This document shows, one piece after another, positions 35,205-43,012 of a DNA stretch of 43,532 bases. The notes below the pieces were generated by a model. It was not told where the DNA came from and searched no databases. It saw nothing but the letters and a program-made list of their open reading frames with translations. Origin of the DNA: Anaeromyxobacter oryzisoli (GTDB taxonomy: Bacteria; Myxococcota; Myxococcia; Myxococcales; Anaeromyxobacteraceae); contig NZ_JALCZA010000039.1 of assembly GCF_022690765.1 (NCBI RefSeq), positions 1-43,532 of the forward strand, given 5' to 3'. The first letter of the stretch is position 1. Each line of letters starts with the position of its first letter. Both the position numbers and the translations under genes were made by a program.

Positions 35205-35334
35205 GACCGTCCGAGCGCGGCCGACCGTCCGAGCGGCGCGCGTCGCGTCCGTGTCCCGGGCCGGCGGCGGGCGTACCCTGGCGCCCCGCCGGCGCGGGCG
35301 CGCGAGCGGGGGGCGAGCGCTCGACGGGACGCGA

Positions 35335-35958
35335 TCAGCGCGCGTGACCGTATCCGCCGCGGTCCACGGAGACGACGCGCCCATCCTCGAGCGTGACGAT
35401 CGAGACGAACCGCTGCGGCCCCGGATCGTACGTCCAGACCTCCACCTCCACCGAGACGAAGGCGGTGGCCCCGCCGCCCGCAGGGACCGGCCGCTGCTCC
35501 CGGCGCGTGTGTCTCGTCGCCGGCTCGCCGCAGCGTGCGAGCAGGTCGAGCTTCACGTCGCCCGGCCGGACGCGTGAGGTGTCGCACTGCGCAGGCGACC
35601 CGCGCGCGGGCTGGACGCGGCCGTAGCCGTAGCCGCCCCGCTCGATGAGCGTGATCCTCCCCGCCTCGAGCGTGACCAGCGCGAGGAACCGGTTCGGGCC
35701 GAAGTCGTAGGTCCACTGCTCCACGACGGCGCTCGCGCCACCGCCGGTGATCGCCCCGGCCCCGGCCGCGACCACGACGGTCGAGGCGTCGCGCGCGTCG
35801 CGCAGCGCGGGCTCGCCGCACTTCGCGCGGAGGTCCAGCTCGAGGTCGCCGACCGCGACCCGACCGCCGTCGCACACGACGGACGACTCCGAGGCGTCGG
35901 CGGACGCGGCGAGGGCGAGCGCGGAGAGCGCGGCGAGGCGGCGGACGAGACGGCGCAT
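35335..35958 (-). CDS. Exported tandem DUF2845 protein
   Basis: The 207-residue product has a signal peptide (about 1-22, ending SADASES) and two repeats of a DUF2845-like unit. Each has a cysteine opening, a CGEPA turn and a WTYDFGPNRF or WTYDPGPQRF strand, and ends GGYGYGR or GGYGHAR. Single-repeat members are usually about half this length, so this is an internal duplication. The two repeats have diverged clearly. The paired cysteines in each repeat might form disulfides in the periplasm. Function is unknown. Confidence 0.8.
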   Translation of the reverse strand: MRRLVRRLAALSALALAASADASESSVVCDGGRVAVGDLELDLRAKCGEPALRDARDASTVVVAAGAGAITGGGASAVVEQWTYDFGPNRFLALVTLEAGRITLIERGGYGYGRVQPARGSPAQCDTSRVRPGDVKLDLLARCGEPATRHTRREQRPVPAGGGATAFVSVEVEVWTYDPGPQRFVSIVTLEDGRVVSVDRGGYGHAR

Positions 35959-36058
35959 CGATCCTCCGTGGGCAGGCGACCGCTCGACGCTAGCACGGAC
36001 TTCACCACGAGGCGAGCGTTCGCGCGCCGCGCGCGGGTTGCCCCGCGAGGCGGGCGCG

Positions 36059-36961
36059 TCAGCCGCGCCAGGGCTCGCTGGCGCGCAGCGCGGCGACGAT
36101 GGCGCGCGTCGCGGGCGAGCGGTTCAGCGTGTAGAAGTGCACGCCCGGCACGCCGCGCCGGAGGAGATCCGCGCACTGCAGCGTCGCGTACGCCACCCCG
36201 AGCACGTGCGCTGCGTCCGCGTCGGTGCGGCGGACCTCCATCGCCGCGCGGAGCAGCGGCGGGATGGTGGCGCCGCACATCGCCGTGAAGCGCTCGACCT
36301 GCTCGACGTTGGTGAAGGGCATGATGCCCGGGAGCACCGGGACCGTGATCCCGGCGGCGCGGGCGCGCTCGACGAACCGGAAGTAGTGGGCGTTGTCGAA
36401 GAAGAGCTGGGTGACGAGGAAGTCGGCGCCCGCGTCCACCTTGGCCTTGAGGTTCCGGACGTCCTGGGAGAGGTCGCGGGTCTCGGGGTGGCCCTCCGGG
36501 TAGGCGGCGCCGCCGATGCAGAACTTCCAGCGCTGCGGCTGCGAGCGGATGAACGCGACGAGCTCGCTCGCGTAGCGGAAGCCCTCGGGGTGCGGGGTGA
36601 ACCCGGGCTGGCCGCGCGGCGGATCCCCGCGCAGCGCGAGCACGTTCTGCACCCCCGCCTCGGCCACCTCGTCGAGCACCGCCGCGATCTCGTCCCGGGA
36701 CGCTCCCACGCAGGTGACGTGGGCCATCGCCTCGACCTCGCTCTCGCGCTTGAGGCGCTTCACGAGCTCGACGGTCATCGCGCGGGTGGACCCGCCGGCG
36801 CCGTAGGTGACGGAGACGTAGGCGGGCCCGAGGGGGCGCAGCGCCTCCACGGTCTCGAAGAGCGCGCGCTCCCCGTCCGCCGTCTTGGGCGGGAAGAACT
36901 CGAAGGAGAAGATGGGCTCGCCCCGCTCGCGGGCGAAGCGCAGGAGGTCGACGATGCGCAC
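36059..36961 (-). CDS. metF: 5,10-methylenetetrahydrofolate reductase
   Basis: The 300-residue flavoenzyme reduces methylene-THF to methyl-THF for methionine synthesis. It has FSFEFFPPKT near the start, YVSVTYGAGGSTR, ALRGDPPRGQPGF, GAAYPEGHPE, DFLVTQLFFDN and PGIMPFTN, all typical of MetF. I chose GTG at 36961 because the sequence from there (RIVDLLRFARERGEPIF) matches the usual short N-terminus; the open frame reaches another GTG at 37018. No metE, metH or glyA gene is adjacent. It is divergent from the GreB-like gene, with about 85 bases between starts. Confidence 0.93.
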   Translation of the reverse strand: MRIVDLLRFARERGEPIFSFEFFPPKTADGERALFETVEALRPLGPAYVSVTYGAGGSTRAMTVELVKRLKRESEVEAMAHVTCVGASRDEIAAVLDEVAEAGVQNVLALRGDPPRGQPGFTPHPEGFRYASELVAFIRSQPQRWKFCIGGAAYPEGHPETRDLSQDVRNLKAKVDAGADFLVTQLFFDNAHYFRFVERARAAGITVPVLPGIMPFTNVEQVERFTAMCGATIPPLLRAAMEVRRTDADAAHVLGVAYATLQCADLLRRGVPGVHFYTLNRSPATRAIVAALRASEPWRG

Positions 36962-37046
36962 GACCTGCGAGACTACCCTCTCCCCCGCCACCCGCGCCAC
37001 TCCCGCGGCGGTTGACACCGGCGCGGCTCCGATGAATCACTGGGCC

Positions 37047-37529
37047 ATGCCGAGGCCGCCTCGCTACATCACCCCGGAGGGATACCGCCGGATCGCCGCC
37101 GAGCACGACCGGATCTGGACGGTGGAGCGTCCCCGCGTCGTCGCCGAGGTGGAGGCCGCCGCCGCCCTCGGGGACCGGAGCGAGAACGCCGAGTACATCT
37201 ACGGCAAGAAGAAGCTCCGCGAGCTCGACCGGCGCCTCCGCTTCCTCGCGCAGCGGATGGACTCCCTCACGGTCGTCGAGCCGAAGCCCCACCCGACCGG
37301 CCGCGCCTTCTTCGGCGCGTGGGTGACGGTCGAGGACGAGGACGGCGAGGAGCGCACCTACCGCCTCGTCGGCCCGGACGAGTTCGACGTGGGGCGGGGG
37401 CTCATCAGCGTGGACGCGCCGCTCGGGCGGGCCCTCCTCGGCAAGCGCCCCGGTGACGAGGTGACGGTCCAGCGTCCGGCCGGCGAGACGGAGCTCACCG
37501 TCGTGGAGATCGGCTGGGAGCGGCCGTGA
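37047..37529 (+). CDS. greB: GreB-type transcript cleavage factor
   Basis: The 160-residue protein has the two Gre domains. An N-terminal coiled coil carries the tip motif GDRSENAEY (42-50), with Asp43 and Glu46 reaching the RNA polymerase active centre; a C-terminal FKBP-like domain includes GAWVTVEDEDGEE, VGPDEFDVGRGLISVDAPLG and ALLGKRPGDEVTV. IYGKKKLRELDRRLRFL indicates GreB rather than GreA. It rescues backtracked polymerase. ATG 37047 is preferred; ATG 37032 would add five residues. TTGACA at 37012-37017 might be a -35 element. The stop overlaps the next gene by GTGA. Confidence 0.9.
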   Translation: MPRPPRYITPEGYRRIAAEHDRIWTVERPRVVAEVEAAAALGDRSENAEYIYGKKKLRELDRRLRFLAQRMDSLTVVEPKPHPTGRAFFGAWVTVEDEDGEERTYRLVGPDEFDVGRGLISVDAPLGRALLGKRPGDEVTVQRPAGETELTVVEIGWERP

Positions 37530-38032
37530 CGGTGGCGGATCGGGCGGCGGTCCTTGCGCGCCTGGAGCGCTTCGCGCGCGAGCACCCGGGCTCGATCCTG
37601 TTCGACGGCGAGCTGCTCCTCGACGTCGCCTCGGGGAAGACGCTGCCGCTCGACGTGGGGAAGATCTCGCGGCTCGAGGAGCGGCGCGATCGGCAGTCGG
37701 GCCGCCCCTATCTCGCCCTCGGCCGCGAGGACGGCGGCGAGCTCGCGCTCGCCGACCAGGGGATCGTCTTTCCCCCCGTCACCACCGGCACGGGGCCGAT
37801 CGACGGCCTGCCGGACGCCGTCAGCCTGCGGGATCTGGCGGGCGCCGAGGCGCGCCTCGAGCACTTCCTCGTGGCCCACCCCGGCGAGCCGGCGGACCGG
37901 ACCCACGTGTCGCTGTTCCTCCTGTGCCTCGCGATCGTGGACGGAGCCCGCGCGGCGGGCTTCGACGTCTCGCGCGAGGAGCGCCGCCTCGAGGCGATGC
38001 TGAACGATCTCGAGGCGCGCCGGCGCGGCTGA
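37526..38032 (+). CDS. Conserved-looking protein of unknown function
   Basis: The 168-residue frame starts at GTG 37526, overlapping the stop of the GreB-like gene (GTGA), so it is translationally coupled. It has balanced composition and predicted alpha-beta content without membrane segment, signal peptide or known motif. Examples are HPGSILFDGELLLDVASGKT, VGKISRLEERRDRQSGRPYL and THVSLFLLCLAIVDGARAAG. Codon bias matches the neighbours, which supports a real gene. Coupling to greB may hint at a role in transcription or stress, but nothing in the sequence proves it. Confidence 0.7.
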   Translation: MTVADRAAVLARLERFAREHPGSILFDGELLLDVASGKTLPLDVGKISRLEERRDRQSGRPYLALGREDGGELALADQGIVFPPVTTGTGPIDGLPDAVSLRDLAGAEARLEHFLVAHPGEPADRTHVSLFLLCLAIVDGARAAGFDVSREERRLEAMLNDLEARRRG

Positions 38033-38179
38033 GCCGGCCCGCCGGCCTCGCGGCCGCCCGCTCCGCGTCTCCCGGGTCCCCGCGATCGCCGCGCCGGGCC
38101 GCCCGCCGGGGACTCGATCAAGCCCCGGCTGATGCGCAGCGTGACGCCTGGCGCGAGATCGCGACCGGGCGGAGGGGAC

Positions 38180-38473
38180 ATGGCGATGGGCTGGAAGGGG
38201 ATGCGGAGGCTGCTGGATCGCGAGGAGCTGCTGCGCCGAGTGGGGCTCGAGACGCACACACCGACGAGCGACTTCTTCACGGGGCTCGGCTTGTTCTCGG
38301 TCGGCGTCCTCGTCGGCGCCGGCCTCGGCCTGCTCTTCGCGCCGAAGCGGGGCGAGGACATGCGCGCGATGATGACCGAGGCGTGGCGGAACCGCGTCGG
38401 CCGCGGCGGCGCGCCCGAGTACCGGACGATGGGCGGCGAAGCGTCCGTGCAGGCGTCCTCGACCGAGCACTGA
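38180..38473 (+). CDS. YtxH-type small membrane protein
   Basis: From ATG 38180, seven bases after GGAGGGG, the 97-residue product has one central membrane helix (FFTGLGLFSVGVLVGAGLGL) followed at once by LFAPKRGEDMRAMM, the LLFAPKxGxxxR motif of the YtxH family. The tail is hydrophilic. YtxH proteins are common stress or envelope-associated single-span proteins of uncertain role. The frame extends to 38132, but the ribosome binding site decides this start. It is convergent with engB. Confidence 0.8.
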   Translation: MAMGWKGMRRLLDREELLRRVGLETHTPTSDFFTGLGLFSVGVLVGAGLGLLFAPKRGEDMRAMMTEAWRNRVGRGGAPEYRTMGGEASVQASSTEH

Positions 38474-38536
38474 AGCCGCACCACGGCGCGGGCGAGGGGC
38501 CGGACGTCCGCCGGCCTCCCTCGCCTGCCACGGCGC

Positions 38537-39181
38537 TCATTCACGCCGTGGAGCGGCGTCCGGCTCCTCGGCGGCGAGGGCCGCCAGGCGCGCCCAGAGC
38601 GCGTCCCCACCGGTGCCCTCCATCGCCGAGAAGGGGACCGCCTCGCCCCGCGGGATCCCGAGGGCCCGCTCGACGGCCTGGAGGGCGGCAGCCCGGCGAG
38701 CCTTCGGCAGCTTGTCCATCTTGGTCGCCGCCACGACGAGGCGGCGGCCGGCCGCCTGGAGGAAGGCCGCCGCGTCCTCGTCGCCCTCGGTCGGCGGGTG
38801 GCGCGCGTCCACGATCAGGACGACGGCGCGCAGCACGTCGCGCTCGCGCAGGTAGCCCTCGATCATCGCGGCCCAGCGATCGCGCTCGGCCTTCGCCACC
38901 TTGGCGTACCCGTAGCCGGGCAGGTCGCACAGCCGGAGCGGGCGGGGCCGCGCCGCGGGGGTGGGCCTGAACGAGACGTCGAAGAACTGGAGCGCCCGCG
39001 TCCGGCCGGGGGTCGCGGATACGCGGGCGAGCCCCTTGCGACGCGTGAGCGCGTTGAGCATCGACGACTTGCCCACGTTCGAGCGGCCCACGAACGCCAC
39101 CTCGGGCACGGGGCCGCGCGGCCACTCGTCGGGGCGAGTCGCGGTCTTGTGGAATTCGGCGGAGACGACCTGGATCGGCAA
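38537..39181 (-). CDS. engB: Ribosome biogenesis GTPase EngB/YsxC
   Basis: The 214-residue GTPase has G1 GRSNVGKSS (32-40), the G2 threonine in TPGRT (57-61), G3 DLPGYG (86-91), G4 TKMD (153-156) and a G5-type SAME. It assists large-subunit ribosome assembly and is usually essential. The TTG at 39181 is the likely start: AGGAG lies five bases upstream and overlaps the TAG stop of the cytochrome gene, and the protein then begins PIQVVSAEFHK as in homologues. The pairing with a cytochrome gene is probably positional only. Confidence 0.93.
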   Translation of the reverse strand: MPIQVVSAEFHKTATRPDEWPRGPVPEVAFVGRSNVGKSSMLNALTRRKGLARVSATPGRTRALQFFDVSFRPTPAARPRPLRLCDLPGYGYAKVAKAERDRWAAMIEGYLRERDVLRAVVLIVDARHPPTEGDEDAAAFLQAAGRRLVVAATKMDKLPKARRAAALQAVERALGIPRGEAVPFSAMEGTGGDALWARLAALAAEEPDAAPRRE

Positions 39182-39188
39182 GGGGCTC

Positions 39189-39734
39189 CTATCGCTCGCC
39201 CGTCGGGCGGGTGGGACGCGTGGATCCGGCGGGCCGCGCCGGCGGCGCCGTCCGGGTGGGCTTCGTGGGGGCCGGCTCCCGGCCGTGCGCGACGAGCCGC
39301 CGCTTCCGCGCGTAGTCGAACCGCTCGAGGCTCGGCGTGGTGTCGGTGTGGCACGCGAGGCAGCCGCGCTCGCCCGGGACGACCAGCCCGACGGCGCGGG
39401 CCAGCTCGGGATCGCGCATGACGTACGGCGCCTCGTAAACCCGGCCGCCGCCGTGGCAGGCCTCGCACGAGACGCCGGAGAGCCCGTCGGCGAGATCGGG
39501 CGCGTGGCAGGAGAGGCAGCGCGCGTCCTTCCGGCTCCGCTCCGGCAGGCTCTCGAGCGCGCGGGCGTGGGGAGTGGCACGCCACGCGTCATACGCGGAG
39601 GGATGACACGCGCGACAGGCCTCCGGCCCCACCTTCCCGTCGAGGGCGCGCGGGGCGACGGGGGCGAGGACGAGGACGGCGGCCAGGGCTCGGACGGACG
39701 TTCGGCTCACGGAGGCCGCAGTATAATGTCTCAT
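39189..39734 (-). CDS. Small periplasmic tetrahaem cytochrome c (cytochrome c554-like)
   Basis: Residues 10-32 form a signal peptide for export. The mature part holds four CxxCH haem sites: CRACH (40-44), CLSCH (73-77), CEACH (90-94) and CLACH (125-129). GVSCEACHGGG and PSAYDAWRATPHARAL are typical of cytochrome c554/NapC-like multihaem proteins. It is probably a periplasmic electron carrier, consistent with an organism able to respire alternative acceptors. ATG 39734 overlaps the start codon of the divergent gene; GTG at 39710 would give the same signal peptide and leave a short gap. The C-terminus is Pro/Thr/Arg-rich. Confidence 0.88.
   Translation of the reverse strand: MRHYTAASVSRTSVRALAAVLVLAPVAPRALDGKVGPEACRACHPSAYDAWRATPHARALESLPERSRKDARCLSCHAPDLADGLSGVSCEACHGGGRVYEAPYVMRDPELARAVGLVVPGERGCLACHTDTTPSLERFDYARKRRLVAHGREPAPTKPTRTAPPARPAGSTRPTRPTGER
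39722..39727 (+). promoter_or_regulatory. TATAAT box directly before the start of the secreted-protein gene
   Basis: A perfect consensus -10 box ends five bases before the ATG at 39733, so transcription should begin at or next to the start codon and give a leaderless mRNA. The -35 region (around CGTTCG or TTCGGC) is poor. Confidence 0.45.
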
Positions 39735-40239
39735 GCGCCTTCGAACGCTGGCTTTGGTGACGATCTTCGCGATCGCGCCCGTGCGCGGCTCCGCCCGGCC
39801 GTGGAAGGGCGTCGCCCCGGGCCGTTCCACCCAGGCCGAGGTGATCGAGCGGTTCGGGGAGCCGAGCACCCGCGCGCGACGAGGCGCGCGGACCGTGCTC
39901 GCCTACGCCGGCGAGCAGGCCCTCGAGGGGACGAAACAGGCCCAATTCCACGTGGACGCCGCAGGCACCGTCCAGGAGATCACGGTCTTCGTCAGCGAGC
40001 CGCTCGACGGGGCCACCGTCGAGGGGACGTACGGGAAGCCGCCGCAGCGGAGCTTCGTCGAGGACACGTTCCAGAAGGTCTGGCTGTACCCGCAGCAGGG
40101 CGTGACCGTGTTCTTCGACAAGGACGGGAACGTCGCCGCGTTCTCCTACACCGCCGGCACGCGCGCGAAGGCGCCGGCGAGCGCCGAGGCGAGGCCGGCC
40201 GCGGCCGAGCGGGCGGCGCCCCCGTCCGGCGCCCGGTAG
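39733..40239 (+). CDS. Secreted protein with BamE/OmlA-like repeats, unknown function
   Basis: The 168-residue product has a signal peptide (about 1-21, RLRTLALVTIFAIAPVRG). Two similar segments follow: WKGVAPGRSTQAEVIERFGEP, then a second with YGKPPQ, VWLYPQQGVTVFFDKDGNV. The G-x-S-x-x-x-V-x-x-x-x-G-x-P pattern resembles small periplasmic proteins of BamE/OmlA fold, but this is only a resemblance. The tail is Ala/Pro-rich. Its ATG overlaps that of the divergent cytochrome gene. It is followed by coaE after five bases, so the two are probably one transcript. Confidence 0.7.
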   Translation: MRLRTLALVTIFAIAPVRGSARPWKGVAPGRSTQAEVIERFGEPSTRARRGARTVLAYAGEQALEGTKQAQFHVDAAGTVQEITVFVSEPLDGATVEGTYGKPPQRSFVEDTFQKVWLYPQQGVTVFFDKDGNVAAFSYTAGTRAKAPASAEARPAAAERAAPPSGAR

Positions 40240-40244
40240 CGGGT

Positions 40245-40880
40245 ATGCGCGTCGTCGGCCTCACCGGCGGCATCGCGTCCGGCAAGAGCACGTTCGCGGC
40301 GCTCCTGCGGGAGCGCGGCGTCCCCGTCGTCGACGCGGACGCGCTCGCGCGGCGGGTCGTGCAGCCGGGCTCCCCGGCGCTCGCGCGGATCGCCGCGGAG
40401 TTCGGCCCGCGCGTGCTCGCCGCGGACGGCGGCCTCGATCGCAAGCGGCTGGCCGCGCGGGTGTTCGCCGATCCGGCGGCGCGCCGTGCGCTCGAGGCCA
40501 TCACCCACCCCGCCATCCGCCAGGCCATGCGCGAGGAGACGCGCCGTCTGGCGGCGGCGGGACACGAGCTCGTGCTCTACGACACGCCCCTGCTCTACGA
40601 GGTCGGCCTCGACGCCACCCTCGACTGCGTGGTGGTGGTCTGGGCGCCGCGGGAGGTCCAGCGCGAGCGGCTCATGCGCCGCGACGGCCTCGCCCCCGCC
40701 GACGCCGACGCGCGCCTCGCGGCCCAGCTTCCGCTCGACGAGAAGGCGGCCCGGGCCGACTTCGTCGTGGAGAACGCGGACGTCCCCGGCGCGCTCGCCG
40801 CGAAGGCCGACCGGCTCCTCGCCGATCTCCGCGCGGGCCTCGGGCGGAGGCTTCCCAACGCGCCCCCCGTGCGCTATTGA
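40245..40880 (+). CDS. coaE: Dephospho-CoA kinase
   Basis: The 211-residue kinase performs the last step of coenzyme A synthesis, phosphorylating the ribose 3'-hydroxyl of dephospho-CoA. It has the P-loop GGIASGKST (8-16), VVDADALARRVVQPG, ITHPAIR, YDTPLLYE and a lid region ERLMRRDGLAPADADARL, ending with DFVVENAD. Length and motifs are normal. The ATG at 40245 follows the preceding gene by five bases with no strong ribosome binding site, so coupling is likely. Confidence 0.94.
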   Translation: MRVVGLTGGIASGKSTFAALLRERGVPVVDADALARRVVQPGSPALARIAAEFGPRVLAADGGLDRKRLAARVFADPAARRALEAITHPAIRQAMREETRRLAAAGHELVLYDTPLLYEVGLDATLDCVVVVWAPREVQRERLMRRDGLAPADADARLAAQLPLDEKAARADFVVENADVPGALAAKADRLLADLRAGLGRRLPNAPPVRY

Positions 40881-40887
40881 CCCAAAG

Positions 40888-42033
40888 ATGGGGACGAGCG
40901 CGAACGGGCGGGTTCACTTCGTCACCGGCTACCCCGGCTTCATCGGGAAGCGGCTCGTGCGGCGGCTGGTGGCGGACGCGGCCCGCGACGGCGGCCGGCT
41001 CGTCCTCCTCGTCCAGCAGAAGAACGCCGCCGCCGCGGCGCAGGATCTCCGCACGATCGGCGCGGAGCACGCCGTCCTCGTCGAGGGGGACGTCGAGCGG
41101 ATGCACCTCGGCCTCGCGGGCAACGAGTGGAAGGCGCTCGCCCGCGACGTCACGGACGTGTGGCACCTGGCCGGCCGGACGGGCCTCGCCGCGAGCCGCG
41201 CGGAGCTCCGGCGGGTGAACGTGGAGGGCACGCGGAACGTCGTCGAGCTCGCCGCGGCGGCCCGCCACCTGTCCCGGCTCAACCACTTCTCCACCGCGTT
41301 CGTCTCGGGCGATCGGATCGGCGTCATCCTCGAGGACGAGCTGACGATGCGGCAGCGGTTCCACAACGCGTACGAGGAGACGAAGTACCAGGCCGAGCTC
41401 CTGGTCCGCCGGGCCCAGGCGGACCTGCCGGCCACCATCTACCGGCCGAGCATCGTGGTCGGCGACTCGCGGACCGGGGAGATCGATCGGTTCGAGGGGC
41501 CGTACGCGCTCGCGATCCTGCTCGTCGCCTCGCCGGTCGCGGTCCCGCTCCCCCTCCCCGGCGACGCCCTCGCGCCGCTCAACGTCGTCCCCGTGGACTT
41601 CGTGGTGGACGCGACGGTCTCCATCGCCGCGAACCCGGCCGGGGCGGGCCGCACCGTGCACGTGGTCGATCCCTCGCCGCTCTCGGCGCGCCGGGTCTAC
41701 GAGATGATCGCGGCGCGCGCGGGGAAGAAGCTGCCGTCCGTCTCGGTGCCGGCGCGCGCGCTCCAGGCCCTGCTCCAGCTCCCCTTCCTCGAGCGGCTCT
41801 CGCGCGTCCACCGGCCAGCCATCGACTACGTGAACCACCTTGCGATCTACAACTGCCGCAACCTCCTCGACCTGCTGGACGGGACCGGGATCCGGTGCCC
41901 CCCCATCACGAGCTACCTGGATCGCCTCGTCGAGTTCGTCGAGGCCACGTTCGCAAAGCGCCGCGAGGCCGAGCTCGCGCAGCTCGCCGGCGACGTCGTG
42001 GACCCGCTCGACCCCCTCCCACCGGGAGCGTGA
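40888..42033 (+). CDS. Fatty-acyl reductase-like SDR (NAD_binding_4 family)
   Basis: The 381-residue protein has a Rossmann fold with GYPGFIG (14-20) and a catalytic pair Tyr161/Lys165 in YEETKYQAE, with Ser134 in FSTAFVSG. VWHLAGRTGLAASRAELRRV and YRPSIVVGDSRTGE match the male-sterility/thioester-reductase branch (NAD_binding_4) of extended SDRs. Such enzymes reduce acyl-thioesters or modify lipids using NAD(P)H. ATG 40888 is chosen; the longer frame to 40486 is the coaE coding region in another register. Two MaoC-type dehydratase-like genes follow, which supports a lipid role, but the reaction is unproven. Confidence 0.82.
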   Translation: MGTSANGRVHFVTGYPGFIGKRLVRRLVADAARDGGRLVLLVQQKNAAAAAQDLRTIGAEHAVLVEGDVERMHLGLAGNEWKALARDVTDVWHLAGRTGLAASRAELRRVNVEGTRNVVELAAAARHLSRLNHFSTAFVSGDRIGVILEDELTMRQRFHNAYEETKYQAELLVRRAQADLPATIYRPSIVVGDSRTGEIDRFEGPYALAILLVASPVAVPLPLPGDALAPLNVVPVDFVVDATVSIAANPAGAGRTVHVVDPSPLSARRVYEMIAARAGKKLPSVSVPARALQALLQLPFLERLSRVHRPAIDYVNHLAIYNCRNLLDLLDGTGIRCPPITSYLDRLVEFVEATFAKRREAELAQLAGDVVDPLDPLPPGA

Positions 42034-42126
42034 CGCTGCGCGTCGGCGCCCCGCGTCGCCCCGCCTCGTCGGGCCCCTGCTCCGGGGCCGGTCTTGTGCT
42101 ACGTAGGAGCTCGCACAGGGGATCTC

Positions 42127-42534
42127 ATGAAACGGCTCCAGGACTTCACCGCCGGCGACACCTTCGAGTCCGTACGGGAGGTCGATCCGTACCGGCCGAT
42201 CTACTACGCGGCCGCCTCCGGCGACTTCAACCCCATCCACGTGGACGCGCAGGTCGGCCGCGCGGCGGGCTACTCCGGCGTGATCCTCCAGGGCATGTGC
42301 ACCTTCTCGTGGCTGTCCGACGCGTGCGTCGCCTACCTGGACGACCCCGCGCGCCTCCGGCGGATCCGGGCGCGCTTCACGAAGCCGGTGCAGGTCGGCG
42401 ACGTGCTCACCTTCCGCGGCCGCTGCCTGGCGGTCGAGGGGTCGAGCGTGAAGCTCGAGATCTCCGCCACGAACCAGAAGGGCGAGGACGTCTTGAAGGG
42501 CGCGGTGGCCGAAGGCCACGTCGCGGAGGGATGA
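42127..42534 (+). CDS. MaoC-family hot-dog dehydratase subunit 1
   Basis: The 135-residue hot-dog protein carries the hydratase motif SGDFNPIHVD (31-40) with Asp33 and His38 as catalytic residues, followed by GYSGVILQGMCTFSWL, typical of MaoC/HadB-type (R)-specific enoyl-CoA hydratases or 3-hydroxyacyl-ACP dehydratases. ATG 42127 follows AGGGGATCTC; the frame's earlier ATG at 42094 lacks a ribosome site. The next gene, one base away, encodes a partner of the same fold, as in HadA-HadB heterodimers. Confidence 0.88.
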   Translation: MKRLQDFTAGDTFESVREVDPYRPIYYAAASGDFNPIHVDAQVGRAAGYSGVILQGMCTFSWLSDACVAYLDDPARLRRIRARFTKPVQVGDVLTFRGRCLAVEGSSVKLEISATNQKGEDVLKGAVAEGHVAEG

Positions 42535-42535
42535 C

Positions 42536-43012
42536 GTGGCGATCGATCACCAGCACCTCGGGCGGCGCTACGGCCCGTACCGGTTCGCGGTCGGGCTCGA
42601 GCACGTGAAGGACTTCGTCGCCGCGACCGGCGGCGGCGTCCCCGGCCGCGTCTTCTGCGCGCCGCCCACCGCGTACCACCCGTGGACCTGGGACGAGGCC
42701 GCGGCGAGCGCCTCGCCACACGGCGGGATCGTCGCTCCCCCCACCTTCGCCGCGACGTTCGCGATCCAGCCCTTCGCCACCGCCTGCGCGGATCCCGCGC
42801 TCGCCGTGAACGTGCTCCGGCTCGTCCACGCCGAGCAGGCGTTCGAGCTCGGCGACCCCATCCGCCCCGGCGATCTCCTCGAGACGACCGGCGAGATCAC
42901 GCGCATCCAGGAGCGCGGCAACCTCGACTTCCTCGAGGTCACCACCGAGACCCGCAACCAGCGCGGCGCGCTGGTCGTGCGCGGCGTCTGGACGGCGATC
43001 ATCAGGAACTGA
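42536..43012 (+). CDS. MaoC N-terminal-like hot-dog protein (HadA-like subunit)
   Basis: The 158-residue product starts at GTG 42536, one base after the MaoC gene's stop. It resembles the MaoC N-terminal (FAS1 dehydratase-region) group: RYGPYRFAVGLEHVKDFVAA at the start, IVAPPTFAATFAI in the middle, and RLVHAEQAFELGDPIRPGD later. It lacks the D-x-N-x-x-H catalytic motif, as HadA-type partners do, so it is probably the substrate-specificity subunit of a heterodimeric dehydratase. The substrate may be a fatty acyl chain handled by the upstream reductase; this is inference. Confidence 0.85.
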   Translation: MAIDHQHLGRRYGPYRFAVGLEHVKDFVAATGGGVPGRVFCAPPTAYHPWTWDEAAASASPHGGIVAPPTFAATFAIQPFATACADPALAVNVLRLVHAEQAFELGDPIRPGDLLETTGEITRIQERGNLDFLEVTTETRNQRGALVVRGVWTAIIRN

